A stretch of DNA of 64,000 nt from Blautia sp. SC05B48 (GTDB lineage: Bacteria > Bacillota > Clostridia > Lachnospirales > Lachnospiraceae): assembly GCF_005848555.1 (NCBI RefSeq), contig NZ_CP040518.1, positions 186,001-250,000 on the forward strand, written 5' to 3'. Of this stretch, positions 34,741 through 44,155 are shown one piece after another; position 1 is the stretch's first letter, and every line of letters begins with the position of its first letter. Made by a program: the position numbers and the translations under genes. Below the pieces are notes generated by a model. The model saw only the letters and a list, made by a program, of their open reading frames with translations. It was not told the origin of the DNA and did no database searches.

Positions 34741-36579
34741 TTATTCCACGGTAACACTCTTGGCAAGATTTCTCGGCTTATCCACATCCAGACCTTTATT
34801 TACACTGACATAGTAGCCCAGAAGCTGCAGCGGGATCACTGCCAGCGAAGTTGCAAAATGCGGATCTGTTTTCGGGATATAAACCGTAAAGTCAGCAGTA
34901 TCCTCGATATTATAGTTTCCAAACGTAGTAAGCCCCATCAGATATGCCCCGCGGCTTCTGCACTCCACCATATTGCTGACTGTTTTCTCATAAAGCTCCG
35001 GCTGTGTCAGGATACCGATCACAAGAGTGCCGTCCTCGATCAGGGAAATGGTGCCATGCTTCAGCTCGCCAGCCGCATACGCCTCAGAATGGATGTAGCT
35101 GATCTCCTTCATCTTAAGGCTGCCCTCAAGGCTGATGGCATAATCGATCCCTCTTCCGATAAAAAAGATATCCTTTGCATTGGCCTGCTTGGAGGCAAAC
35201 CACTGAAGCCTTTCCTTATCCTCGATGATCCTGCTGATCTTGTCCGGAAGTGTCTTCAGTTCCTTAATGTAGGACTCACACTGCTCCTCTGAGATCTTTC
35301 CGCGGACCAGTGCCATCTGCAATGCCAGCACATAGGAAGCGATCAGCTGTGTACTGTACGCCTTGGTGGTAGCGACCGAGATTTCCGGTCCTGCAAGTGT
35401 GTAAAATACATGATCCGCCTCTCTTGCAATGGAAGAGCCCACCACATTGACAATAGCCAGCGTGCGGATCCCCTTCTCCTTACATTCCCGAAGTGCAGCC
35501 AGACTGTCCGCAGTCTCACCGGACTGACTGATGATCACTGCCAGGCCATCAGGATCCAGAAGCGGCTTCCGGTAACGGAACTCCGAAGCAAGCTCCACAC
35601 GCACCGGAAGACCTGCCAGATCCTCGATCACATACTGTGCAGCCATTCCCACATGGTAAGCAGAGCCGCAGGCCACGATATAAACCTGGCTGATGCTGCG
35701 GATCCTCTCATCATCCAGACCGATCTCTGTCAGATCCAGCTTGTCCTCCCGGATAACAGAATTCAGTGTATCTGCAACTGCTTTCGGCTGCTCATGGATC
35801 TCCTTCATCATGAAATGCTCAAAACCGGCTTTCTCCGCCGCCTCTGCATCCCACTCAATGATCTTAGGCTCCTTCTCGATCTCCTCACCATCCAGATTGT
35901 AGAAAGTGATCTCACCCGGTTTTACACATGCCAGTTCCAGATTTCCGATATAATAAACATTTCTTGTATACTTCAGGATCGCAGGAACATCCGATGCGAT
36001 ATAGGATTCTCCATTCTCCACCCCCAGGATCATAGGGCTGTCTTTTCTCGCTACAAAGATCTCTTCCGGATAATCACGGAACATCATTGCCAGCGCATAG
36101 GAACCACGGATACGCACCATGGCATGACGCACTGCCTCAACCGGAGATCCGCCGTATTTCTGGTAGTAATAATCCACCAGCTTCACAGCAACCTCCGTAT
36201 CTGTGGAAGAATAAAAAGAATATCCCCTGCGGAGAAGCTTCTCCTTCAGCTCCTGGTAATTCTCGATAATGCCGTTATGCACAGCTGCCACATTTCCGTT
36301 ATCACTGACATGAGGATGGGCATTGACCTCTGATGGCTCTCCATGAGTTGCCCAGCGGGTATGACCGATTCCGCACATACCCGGAACAGATTCACCTGCG
36401 TTTGTTTTCTCCAGAAGAACCTTCAGACGCCCCTTCGCCTTAATGATCTCGATATCCTTTTCCCCGTCACGCACTGCGATGCCGGCGGAATCATATCCTC
36501 TGTATTCCAGTTTGGAAAGCCCGTCCAGAAGGATGGGTGCTGCCTGATGCCTGCCTGTAAAACCTACAATTCCACACAT
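34741..36579 (-). CDS. glmS: Glutamine-fructose-6-phosphate aminotransferase
   Basis: 612 residues. Makes glucosamine 6-phosphate for wall and surface sugars. MCGIVGFTGR carries the N-terminal nucleophile Cys after Met removal. GHTRWATHGEPS and HNGIIENYQELKE complete the glutaminase half; two SIS domains follow (VACGSAYHVGM, ISQSGETADSLAAL). The C-terminus PRNLAKSVTVE is canonical. It lies 81 bp downstream of glmM on the same strand. That gap is too short for a glmS ribozyme, and none is visible. Confidence 0.97.
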   Translation of the reverse strand: MCGIVGFTGRHQAAPILLDGLSKLEYRGYDSAGIAVRDGEKDIEIIKAKGRLKVLLEKTNAGESVPGMCGIGHTRWATHGEPSEVNAHPHVSDNGNVAAVHNGIIENYQELKEKLLRRGYSFYSSTDTEVAVKLVDYYYQKYGGSPVEAVRHAMVRIRGSYALAMMFRDYPEEIFVARKDSPMILGVENGESYIASDVPAILKYTRNVYYIGNLELACVKPGEITFYNLDGEEIEKEPKIIEWDAEAAEKAGFEHFMMKEIHEQPKAVADTLNSVIREDKLDLTEIGLDDERIRSISQVYIVACGSAYHVGMAAQYVIEDLAGLPVRVELASEFRYRKPLLDPDGLAVIISQSGETADSLAALRECKEKGIRTLAIVNVVGSSIAREADHVFYTLAGPEISVATTKAYSTQLIASYVLALQMALVRGKISEEQCESYIKELKTLPDKISRIIEDKERLQWFASKQANAKDIFFIGRGIDYAISLEGSLKMKEISYIHSEAYAAGELKHGTISLIEDGTLVIGILTQPELYEKTVSNMVECRSRGAYLMGLTTFGNYNIEDTADFTVYIPKTDPHFATSLAVIPLQLLGYYVSVNKGLDVDKPRNLAKSVTVE

Positions 36580-36660
36580 GATTTTTTTCTCCTCTTATTG
36601 CATTTTTATATTCTTCTGACTGCTCCGTTCTTCAGACACCTGCGGTCTGCATCCAGGACA

Positions 36661-38049
36661 TTACTCTGCCACATGCCCCTTCTTACGGACGATCTCAACC
36701 ACCTGATCCACATATTTTCTGCAAAGCTCCTCGCTCTCTGCCTCTACCATAACACGGAGCAGGGGTTCTGTGCCGGATTCTCTCACCAGGATCCTTCCGG
36801 TGTCTCCAAGCACCTCAGCCACACTCTCTACTGCTGCCTGCACATCCACATCTGCCTGCGCCGCTGCCTTGTCATGGACACGCACATTCTCAAGAACCTG
36901 GGGATAGATTGCCAGATCAGCGGTAAGCTCACTGAGCTTTTTCTTCCTTGCCATTATAACTTCCATCATCTTCAGACTTGTAAGGATACCATCCCCGGTA
37001 GATGCATACTTGGAAAAAATAATGTGCCCGGACTGCTCACCACCAATACGGCAACCATTCTGCATCATATATTCATAAACATATTTATCCCCTACTGCCG
37101 TCTTCGCATAATCGATATCAAGAGCATCAAAAGCCTTGTAAAGGCCAAAATTGGACATTACCGTAGTTACAACTGTATTGGTGAGAAGCTTTCCGCGCTC
37201 CTTCATATAACGGCCGTACACATAAAGGATCGCATCCCCGCTGACCACATTTCCCTTCTCATCCACACAGAGACAACGATCCGCATCTCCGTCGTAGGCA
37301 AATCCAACATCCAGCCCCTTCTCCACTACAAGCTTCTGGAGACCCTCGATATGGGTGGAACCGGCATTGTTATTGATATTGGTACCATCCGGCTCAGCAT
37401 TGATCACATAAGTCTTCGCTCCCAGCGCATCAAAAACCGCCTTTGCGATATTCCATGCACTTCCGTTGGCACAGTCCAGACCAATCCTCATTCCCTTAAA
37501 GGAATATACTCCCAGGGAGATCAGATATCCTATGTAACGGTTCCGGCCTGCCGAATAATCCACCGTCCTGCCGATCTCACCGCCCTTTGTAAAAGGAATC
37601 TCATGCCATTTTTGTCCGAACAGCTGAAGACGATCATCCAGATAATCCTCCACCAGAGCGATGATCTCCTCTTCCATTTTCTCACCCTGGCCATTGATCA
37701 GCTTGATCCCGTTATCATAATAGGGATTATGGCTGGCAGAGATCATAATACCACAGTCAAAGCCATCGGTACGGGCAACATAAGCCACAGACGGCGTTGT
37801 TGTCACGTGGAGAAGATAAGCATCCGCTCCGGACGCCACCAGTCCGCCAACCAGCGAATACTCAAACATATAGCTGGAACGTCGGGTATCCTTGCCGATC
37901 ACGATCCTGGCTGCAGCCGTCTCTCCGGCCCTCCTGCGCAGTTCATTATAATACCATCCCAGAAAACGCCCGATCTTAAATGCATGATCCGCCGTCAACG
38001 AAACACCCGCTTCTCCACGGAAGCCATCTGTACCAAAATATTTTCCCAT
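36661..38049 (-). CDS. glmM: Phosphoglucosamine mutase
   Basis: 462 residues. Interconverts glucosamine 6- and 1-phosphate, feeding UDP-GlcNAc synthesis. It has MGKYFGTDGFRGEAG at the start, the phosphoserine loop ISASHNP near residue 106, the metal loop AYDGDADRCLCVDE, and the sugar loop GGEQSGHIIF. Blocks RESGTEPLLRVMVEAE at the C-terminus bind phosphate. The ATG follows AAAGGAGAACTGAA. It is probably co-transcribed with glmS. Immediately upstream lies a 15-bp repeat shared with two exopolysaccharide gene starts. Confidence 0.95.
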   Translation of the reverse strand: MGKYFGTDGFRGEAGVSLTADHAFKIGRFLGWYYNELRRRAGETAAARIVIGKDTRRSSYMFEYSLVGGLVASGADAYLLHVTTTPSVAYVARTDGFDCGIMISASHNPYYDNGIKLINGQGEKMEEEIIALVEDYLDDRLQLFGQKWHEIPFTKGGEIGRTVDYSAGRNRYIGYLISLGVYSFKGMRIGLDCANGSAWNIAKAVFDALGAKTYVINAEPDGTNINNNAGSTHIEGLQKLVVEKGLDVGFAYDGDADRCLCVDEKGNVVSGDAILYVYGRYMKERGKLLTNTVVTTVMSNFGLYKAFDALDIDYAKTAVGDKYVYEYMMQNGCRIGGEQSGHIIFSKYASTGDGILTSLKMMEVIMARKKKLSELTADLAIYPQVLENVRVHDKAAAQADVDVQAAVESVAEVLGDTGRILVRESGTEPLLRVMVEAESEELCRKYVDQVVEIVRKKGHVAE

Positions 38050-38073
38050 TTCAGTTCTCCTTTGTGTGTTAAT

Positions 38074-38088
38074 ATTTATAACTTATCT
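38074..38088 (-). repeat. 15-bp direct repeat, copy 1 (upstream of glmM)
   Basis: Exact sequence ATTTATAACTTATCT on the plus strand, 24 bp upstream of the glmM ATG. Identical copies lie at 40559 and 53221. Confidence 0.8.
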
Positions 38089-38128
38089 CATATATGGTTG
38101 TGTCATACAGGGTTAATCAGAATTGTTC

Positions 38129-38545
38129 TTATCTTTGATTGATTTTACAACCTCGCAACTTTTCAATATATTTTTGTATATATTCCGAGTGTATCTCGTA
38201 ATATTCTCCCACATCTGGAAGCATTGATCCCGAAAATGTTTGCGAATCATATTCTTCTACGCCAAGTATATTGCTATTTTCTTCTATAAATGTCTTATAA
38301 ATTCTTTTACCTAAACGGAAAGTACGTTCCATTGTATTGCGATTTTCCAACATATCCAACAATTCATCAGATTCTATTTTCCGATATATATATATTCCGT
38401 TGTAGGAATCATATGTCATAACCAAATATCTATTATTCTTATCATCAATACATACAAGGAGTACAGGTTCTATCCCCACAACCAGTTCCTCTTCTACATA
38501 TAATTTACCTATTCCCCTGATTTCGTCCCAATATTCTTCTGGCAT
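38129..38545 (-). CDS. Unknown protein, possibly DUF6575-like
   Basis: 138 residues; soluble and acidic. YWDEIRGIGKLYVEEELVVGIEPVLLVCIDD, then NRYLVMTYDSYNGIYIYRKI and LDMLENRNTMERTF, resembles small DUF6575-type proteins, but I hold this loosely. No catalytic motif is visible. Its first 37 bp overlap the end of the upstream unknown gene in another frame, which points to a coupled pair. The A+T content is well above that of glmM next door, suggesting that the pair was acquired. Confidence 0.6.
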   Translation of the reverse strand: MPEEYWDEIRGIGKLYVEEELVVGIEPVLLVCIDDKNNRYLVMTYDSYNGIYIYRKIESDELLDMLENRNTMERTFRLGKRIYKTFIEENSNILGVEEYDSQTFSGSMLPDVGEYYEIHSEYIQKYIEKLRGCKINQR

Positions 38546-39045
38546 AGTTCGTCCACCTCTATGATTTTGAATTCACTGCTAGCTGAATCAATTTTATCTT
38601 CGAATAAATACCAATTATGATGTGTTTTTCCCTCTTGAAAATCTGCTGGTCCATACTGACATTTCATGATTCCTCTGACTATTCCAAGAGTTGGTCTTCC
38701 AGGATTCGGAATATGTAGCGCCTTGATCAACTGCATCGGATCTTCATTAACTGAAACACCGCACATTTGAAATGTCGATTTCCTGACAGGACGATCATAC
38801 AACTCTGCTTCATCCAGGTTTCCCAGAAAATCATCTCTCTCAATTCTATTCTCTCGATGAATTCCTCTATATACAATTATGTCCGCATATTCTTTGGATA
38901 TACTTTTAAAAAATTTATCTCTTACCCTTGAGTCTTTTAACATCTCATGCAACTTTGTCGGAAACCGTTTTATATATTCCTCGGATGCCTCTTCCTGCTG
39001 TATCTGAACTGTGCTTTTCTCCATAAGAACATCATTTTCTAGCAT
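38509..39045 (-). CDS. Unknown protein, first gene of an accessory pair
   Basis: 178 residues; family not recognised. Visible: a Glu/Gln-rich N-terminus, IIVYRGIHRENRIERDDFLGN in the middle, SVNEDPMQLIKALHIPNPGRP, and HHNWYLFEDKID near the end. The YRG motif faintly recalls ADP-ribosyltransferase folds, but no full R-S-E set is apparent, so no function is claimed. The partner gene starts inside its 3' end. A weak promoter candidate (TTGTGC, 18 bp, TATATA) lies near 39080-39110 on the minus strand. The interval 39046-39297 holds nothing else I can name. Confidence 0.6.
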   Translation of the reverse strand: MLENDVLMEKSTVQIQQEEASEEYIKRFPTKLHEMLKDSRVRDKFFKSISKEYADIIVYRGIHRENRIERDDFLGNLDEAELYDRPVRKSTFQMCGVSVNEDPMQLIKALHIPNPGRPTLGIVRGIMKCQYGPADFQEGKTHHNWYLFEDKIDSASSEFKIIEVDELCQKNIGTKSGE

Positions 39046-39297
39046 GATCTGTATCTCACCCCTATTTTTTCTTACAATGCTATATATAATTCGTGCTTTC
39101 AGAGTAGCACAATACGCTCTTTTTGTCTATTGATTTATTTCGACTCCGTTCGACAAACATATCCGCTTTACCTGCGAAGCTCTGAAGCTTTTTCACAAAA
39201 ATCCTCTTTCCAAAAGCAATAAACTATGTTACCTTGAAAATGGATCAGATGATAAAATAACTCTGATCACATAACAAGATCGAAGGTGGTGAAACCT

Positions 39298-39970
39298 ATG
39301 GGTACAAAGGATACCATCACCAAAGATTACATGGCTGACAACCCACAGAGAAGCAAAACAATGGCCCTCCACATCCGGAGAATATCTCACCGGCTTCTAC
39401 AAAGATGACCGGCTGATTCCGGTCATCACCGTAGTCGTATACTTCGGCTCCGATACCTGGAAAGCTCCCAGGAGCCTCCACGAAATGCTCTCTGTCCAGG
39501 ATCCCGAGATTCTTTCTCTGGTCCCAGATTACCGGATTAATCTCTTCTCACCTGCCGAGATAAAGGATGAAGAACTTAATAAACTTCAGAGTAATCTAAG
39601 AGAAGTCATGCTCTTCATCAAGTATGCCAAAGATAAACGGAAACTTAAGGAGCTCACATCCGAGAACTCCAGTTTCCAGTCACTCGAGCTCAAAGCAGCC
39701 CGGGTCATTGACTCCATAACCGGTATCAACTTACGTTTCACAGAAACAGAAAGGAGCGTTAATATGTGTCAGGCTGTTCAGGAAATGTGTGATGACGCAC
39801 GCGCAGAAGGTCATGCCTCCGGACTATCCGAAGGTCACGCCCAAGGCCTTCAGGACCAGGCTCTACTCACTGCGCAACGCATGCTGCAGGATCCCAGGTT
39901 CTCGCCGGAGGATATCAGCAGATTCTCAGGACTTCCACTTGAGGATGTTTTGAAATTGCGGGAGAAATGA
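39298..39970 (+). pseudogene. Rpn-family (PD-(D/E)XK) recombination nuclease/transposase, internally deleted
   Basis: An ATG at 39298 after AAGGTGGTGAAACCT starts MGTKDTITKDYMADN, the usual beginning of this family in Lachnospiraceae. About 15 codons later the frame jumps. The frame that continues the family (HREAKQWPSTSGEYLTGFYK, then DDRLIPVITVVVYFGSDTW, SLHEMLSVQDPEILSLVPDY and the Gly/His coiled tail) runs to 39970, while the original frame stops within 60 nt. Roughly 90-100 residues holding the nuclease core are missing at about 39343. A clean internal deletion is the simplest reading. A 161-residue remnant could be translated from the ATG at 39485, but it would lack the catalytic part. 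Confidence 0.85.
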
Positions 39971-39980
39971 TGAATTTGAG

Positions 39981-40017
39981 AAAATGCTCAGGAAGCGTGA
40001 AGCTTCCTGGGCATTTT
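39981..40017. terminator. Bidirectional terminator between the Rpn relic and vanZ-like gene
   Basis: Arms AAAATGCTCAGGAAGC and GCTTCCTGGGCATTTT, with one G-T pair and a 5-nt loop. It ends the exopolysaccharide operon on the minus strand and overlaps the last vanZ-like codons. Confidence 0.85.
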
Positions 40018-40554
40018 AAATTTCTTTAACATTCTCAGCCAGCACCAGGAACCCAAAACAGCTCCCATCATACATCCAATCCCATTGTGGATAATATCAT
40101 CAAACTCAAACAATCCTCGAAAAGTAATCAACTGCAATAGTTCTATCACAAACGATGTTCCCATTCCAATCATCAAACCTCTTTTCCAGCTGATTCTCTT
40201 ATTCAAAGCAACTGGCAATAAACAGCCATACGGCATCAATAATATGCAATTTAGAATATTTTCCTTCAGCATCTCATTGTGATGATATACAAAAAGTGCT
40301 TTCCAGGACCAGAATATATGAAGTTCATATTGAGGATATGCCTGTGGAATGCGGGTAAAAACTGTAGATTCCAATACTGTCCAAATATATATATAAATTG
40401 CGACATATGCCAGACTTTGTGAAAAACTAATTCTGTTACTTTTGTATGACTGTTTTATGATCCGGCTAAAACACGATAAAAGTACGAAAAACCAACAAAC
40501 CCCAGTTATTCCCCAACTAGGATTTTGCTTAGTAATTGTTTTATAAATATCCAT
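39988..40554 (-). CDS. VanZ-family membrane protein
   Basis: 188 residues with four to five hydrophobic segments. The family core is clear: KENILNCILLMPYGCLLPVAL, then GTSFVIELLQLITFRGLFEFDDIIHNGIGCMMGA. VanZ-like proteins are common in Firmicutes surface loci and are linked to teicoplanin resistance in enterococci, but most have no known role. It is the last gene of the minus-strand exopolysaccharide operon. The 15-bp repeat lies only 4 bp before its ATG, and there is no clear ribosome binding site, so translation may be weak. Confidence 0.85.
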   Translation of the reverse strand: MDIYKTITKQNPSWGITGVCWFFVLLSCFSRIIKQSYKSNRISFSQSLAYVAIYIYIWTVLESTVFTRIPQAYPQYELHIFWSWKALFVYHHNEMLKENILNCILLMPYGCLLPVALNKRISWKRGLMIGMGTSFVIELLQLITFRGLFEFDDIIHNGIGCMMGAVLGSWCWLRMLKKFKMPRKLHAS

Positions 40555-40558
40555 TTAA

Positions 40559-40573
40559 ATTTATAACTTATCT
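40559..40573 (-). repeat. 15-bp direct repeat, copy 2 (ugd-vanZ junction)
   Basis: Exact ATTTATAACTTATCT, filling nearly the whole 20-bp gap between ugd and the vanZ-like gene. Confidence 0.8.
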
Positions 40574-40574
40574 T

Positions 40575-41813
40575 TCAATCTCTGTAAAAGATATCTCTTG
40601 TATATACTCGTTCTTTTACATCATCCAGACATTTATCATATCTATTTGCAATAATTGCCTGACTCTGCTCTTTAAATGCCTCAAGATCATTTACGACTTT
40701 GCTTCCAAAAAATGTTGTTCCATCCTCCAATGTCGGTTCATAAACAATAATGGTGGCACCCTTGGCTTTAATGCGCTTCATCACACCTTGTATAGAAGAC
40801 TGACGGAAATTATCTGAATTTGATTTCATTGTAAGACGATATACACCAATTACAACTTCTTTTTCCATAGAAGCATCATATGTATTCTCATCTCCATAAG
40901 CATAATATCCTGCTTTCTGCAAAACACGATCTGCTATGAAATCTTTTCTTGTTCTGTTAGATTCAACGATTGCTGACATCATGTTCTGCGGAACATCTGC
41001 ATAATTTGCCAGCAACTGCTTTGTGTCTTTCGGTAAGCAATATCCACCATAACCAAATGACGGATTATTATAATGTGATCCAATTCTTGGATCAAGACAC
41101 ACACCGTTAATGATCTGCTGTGTATTCAACCCTTTCATTTCGGCATATGTGTCAAGCTCATTAAAATATGATACTCTAAGAGCCAAATATGTATTAGCAA
41201 ATAACTTCACTGCTTCCGCTTCTGTAAATCCCATAATCAAAGTATCAATATTCTCTTTAATAGCACCTTCCTGTAATAATCCGGCAAATGTATTCGCAGC
41301 TTTTACAAGTCTAGCATTTTCAACATCTGTTCCCACAATAATTCTGGATGGGTACAGATTATCATATAATGCTTTTGACTCTCGTAAAAATTCTGGACTG
41401 AAAATGATATTATCACAGTGAAATTTTTCTCTAATACTTGCGGTATACCCTACCGGAATTGTAGATTTTATTACCATAATTGCATCCGGGTTATATTCAA
41501 TAACCAGCTTAATTACAGCTTCTACCGCTGATGTATCAAAAAAATTTTTCTTACTGTCATAGTTTGTAGGTGCAGCGATAACTACAAAATCCGCATCTTT
41601 ATATGCTGTTTCTGCATCTAACGTAGCTGTCAGATTTAACTGTTTTTCCTTTAAATACTTTTCAATATACTCATCCTGAATTGGACTGATTTTTTTATTA
41701 ATCTTTTCTACCTTTTCTTGGACTATATCAACTGCCATTACCTCATGATGCTGCGATAATAATGTTGCAATGGACAAGCCAACATATCCTGTTCCGGCTA
41801 CTGCTATTTTCAT
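40575..41813 (-). CDS. ugd: UDP-glucose 6-dehydrogenase
   Basis: 412 residues. Oxidises UDP-glucose to UDP-glucuronate with [19 protein letters not shown] is the NAD loop; [25 protein letters not shown] and [11 protein letters not shown] follow. The catalytic cysteine is at residue 259 in [15 protein letters not shown]. The C-terminal half is the UDP-binding domain. In this operon it provides an acidic sugar, or a precursor such as galacturonate, for the polymer. The ATG follows AAAGAGGAAAAATACA. The sequence is AT-rich but intact. Confidence 0.94.
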   Translation of the reverse strand: MKIAVAGTGYVGLSIATLLSQHHEVMAVDIVQEKVEKINKKISPIQDEYIEKYLKEKQLNLTATLDAETAYKDADFVVIAAPTNYDSKKNFFDTSAVEAVIKLVIEYNPDAIMVIKSTIPVGYTASIREKFHCDNIIFSPEFLRESKALYDNLYPSRIIVGTDVENARLVKAANTFAGLLQEGAIKENIDTLIMGFTEAEAVKLFANTYLALRVSYFNELDTYAEMKGLNTQQIINGVCLDPRIGSHYNNPSFGYGGYCLPKDTKQLLANYADVPQNMMSAIVESNRTRKDFIADRVLQKAGYYAYGDENTYDASMEKEVVIGVYRLTMKSNSDNFRQSSIQGVMKRIKAKGATIIVYEPTLEDGTTFFGSKVVNDLEAFKEQSQAIIANRYDKCLDDVKERVYTRDIFYRD

Positions 41814-41832
41814 TGTATTTTTCCTCTTTTAA

Positions 41833-42696
41833 TTACTGGTAATTTTCTTTAGTTTGTATCTTATTTAAAAAATATATATTAACTTGATTAACTGACGTTT
41901 CAGCGTCATGATAATAACCATCATTAAGTACGTACAACACATCATCAACAATTGTAATCCCTTCAATTGCATATGAATCTTTCAATACATACAATGGTTT
42001 AGCTCTATTTGTTTTCAAGTCAACTGTATAAATATAGCTATCTCCGTGATAGTCTGCACCTGCTGAAAAATATATCAAATCATTTTTTTCGTCTAAAAAT
42101 AATTGATCTTGTCCTTTTATATGGATTTTAACTGTTTTTTGTACTACACCATCATATGAACAATTATATAAATAATTATTTGTCAAAATCCAAAGCGTAT
42201 TACTCCTACTATCATTTGCAATGCCAGATGGTTCTTTTATATCAAAATATCCTATTTCATTTCCTTTTTCATCTATATGACGAACTTTATTTTCTCCATA
42301 AGAACATAACCAAATAGTTCCATCTATTGACTTAGTAACTCCTTGTATATCTCTCATATTCTCAAACTTTAAATAACAAGGTATATCTCCTTTAATAATC
42401 GAAAAATCCTTTTCAACTATTTCGATAGAAGCCTGGAAAGTTTTATCGTTAGGCTTATATTTACCTGCATTCCCTATAAAAAAGTACTCTTCTTCTTTAT
42501 CCCAATAAAGCCCTGTACACGTAAATCCTACATTGTTTTTTTCTTTGTCCGGTAATTTTAATATCTTATTTGCATATATTTTGTCACATTTCTCTTGTTC
42601 AATTTTTATTCTAATACGTGGTAAAATTATATATCCTACTATAAAAAGTATTATGAGAAAAAATAACATAAAAATTAATTGTTTTTTCTTTTTCAT
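41833..42696 (-). CDS. Membrane-anchored beta-propeller-like protein of unknown function
   Basis: 287 residues. A basic N-terminus and one helix (QLIFMLFFLIILFIVGYIIL) anchor it. The outer domain has repeated short beta patterns ending in Trp or Tyr (TGLYWDKEEEYFFIGN, DGTIWLCSYGENKVRHID, SNTLWILTNNYLYN, DLIYFSAGADY, DVLYVLNDGYY), which suggest a six- to seven-bladed propeller. It is not a known exopolysaccharide enzyme class. It starts inside the Wzx stop (ATGA overlap), so it belongs to the operon and may help polymer export or modification. Role not known. Confidence 0.7.
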   Translation of the reverse strand: MKKKKQLIFMLFFLIILFIVGYIILPRIRIKIEQEKCDKIYANKILKLPDKEKNNVGFTCTGLYWDKEEEYFFIGNAGKYKPNDKTFQASIEIVEKDFSIIKGDIPCYLKFENMRDIQGVTKSIDGTIWLCSYGENKVRHIDEKGNEIGYFDIKEPSGIANDSRSNTLWILTNNYLYNCSYDGVVQKTVKIHIKGQDQLFLDEKNDLIYFSAGADYHGDSYIYTVDLKTNRAKPLYVLKDSYAIEGITIVDDVLYVLNDGYYHDAETSVNQVNIYFLNKIQTKENYQ

Positions 42697-44153
42697 ACTT
42701 TCTTTCCTTTTCTCAGTTCTGGTATCCATTTTTTCCTTGTTGCAACCAACAGTACAAACATCATTAAAACCAACAAATATCTAGCAACTGCATTTTTATA
42801 TACAGCAACCATAGCCAATGCCAAAATACTCGTACCTATAAGTATTGTCATTTGCAATTTTGTATTAAAATATTTTTTCATTTGTATCTCATTATTAATA
42901 CATTCTTTTCTTGCTAATACAAAATATAAAATCATGACTATTAAATAACTTACTAATGACGTGTATCCACCAGCAACATATCCAAAAATCGGAATAAAAA
43001 TAGCATTTAAAATTATATTGCACACTGCTGCAAATACTGACGCAAACAAAATAAATTTTGTCTTTTTATAGTAAAACAAGACATTTACATATTGTTGATA
43101 TATATACATAACAATAACACTGATTGCTAATGGCGGCATAACCCATATTGCCTCTAAATATTTTTTTCCCCCTAAAATCAAAATAATTTCTGGAGCCATC
43201 ACAATTTCCGCAATAGCACAAAAAGCAACTATAATTGTCCCGACTGTTATCAATCTACTTTTATCTTTCGACGAATCATTTAACTTTAATTCCTTAAACA
43301 GCCATGCCTGTAAAGATAAATTCAACGCACCACTTATAACAAAAATGACCATAGCTGCACTATATGATACACTATATAAAGCAGCATCTTCATAACCATC
43401 AATTTTTTGTATCATCAAACGATCCGAATGATTTAATAATATCATCGATAAGTAATATGGCATCAATGGCAAATTATATTTCAATGCATCTATTGCGTAG
43501 TCTTTTTTCCATAATGTGGATGTTCCTTTATAATTTGATATAAAAAACGGAATTGCAACACCTAACTGGATTACTGTCCTTGTAGCCACAACATAAAATA
43601 TAGGATTATCCAAATTAAGGAAAACAGTTAATGCACCAACGATAGGTCCGATAAGACCATATACAATTATTGCAAATAACATTTTCTTATATTGGTTATC
43701 AACTCTTTGTCTTGATGACCACAATCCGAAACTGATAGTTCCTATAAAAGAACATATCATCAGTATACTTAATGTGGTCCGTATTCCTGTAATATAATTA
43801 ATGCCCTTGTGAAACATTAAATATATTAACGTCCAAATCGCAATCAATACAATACTCAATGATTGCATAGTTGCTGTATATGTTGTCCTATTTTCATCGT
43901 CCCTTACTAATCCTGCGACATAACCATTGCTGTATATCCTCAATGTTATAATAATCTCAAATATTTCTAGCCAGGACATAAATATACTATATATTCCATA
44001 TTCCTCAGTAGCTAAGTAATGTGTCAGTATAATCATTACCAACCAAGGCGCAATTTTTTGTATTATATTTCCCACTGCATACCAAGACGCAGCTTTCATT
44101 TCTACTGACATATCTCTATATTTTTTTATGATTTTTTTAAGAAAAAATTTCAT
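42693..44153 (-). CDS. wzx: Wzx-type polysaccharide flippase
   Basis: 486 residues with 12-14 predicted membrane helices and few charged positions, fitting the MATE/MOP polysaccharide transporter fold. The N-terminus has ASWYAVGNIIQKIAPWLVMIILTHYLATEEYGIYS, a recurring flippase opening. KYNLPLMPYYLSMILLNHSDRLMIQ is also common in Wzx. It moves lipid-linked repeat units across the membrane. It begins 2 bp after wzy. The gene name is by class only; Wzx proteins share little sequence. Confidence 0.85.
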   Translation of the reverse strand: MKFFLKKIIKKYRDMSVEMKAASWYAVGNIIQKIAPWLVMIILTHYLATEEYGIYSIFMSWLEIFEIIITLRIYSNGYVAGLVRDDENRTTYTATMQSLSIVLIAIWTLIYLMFHKGINYITGIRTTLSILMICSFIGTISFGLWSSRQRVDNQYKKMLFAIIVYGLIGPIVGALTVFLNLDNPIFYVVATRTVIQLGVAIPFFISNYKGTSTLWKKDYAIDALKYNLPLMPYYLSMILLNHSDRLMIQKIDGYEDAALYSVSYSAAMVIFVISGALNLSLQAWLFKELKLNDSSKDKSRLITVGTIIVAFCAIAEIVMAPEIILILGGKKYLEAIWVMPPLAISVIVMYIYQQYVNVLFYYKKTKFILFASVFAAVCNIILNAIFIPIFGYVAGGYTSLVSYLIVMILYFVLARKECINNEIQMKKYFNTKLQMTILIGTSILALAMVAVYKNAVARYLLVLMMFVLLVATRKKWIPELRKGKKV

Positions 44154-44155
44154 AT

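Noticed and set aside
36580-36660. Possible glmS ribozyme
   Set aside because: The gap to glmM is only 81 bp and shows none of the ribozyme's paired regions.
36343-38142. 599-codon plus-strand ORF
   Set aside because: Lies opposite glmM and the start of glmS. The translation is rich in His, Ile and Cys with no domain pattern, and no ribosome site precedes it.
38509-39045. ADP-ribosyltransferase toxin call from the YRG motif
   Set aside because: The other two motifs of the fold cannot be placed with confidence, so the protein is left as unknown.
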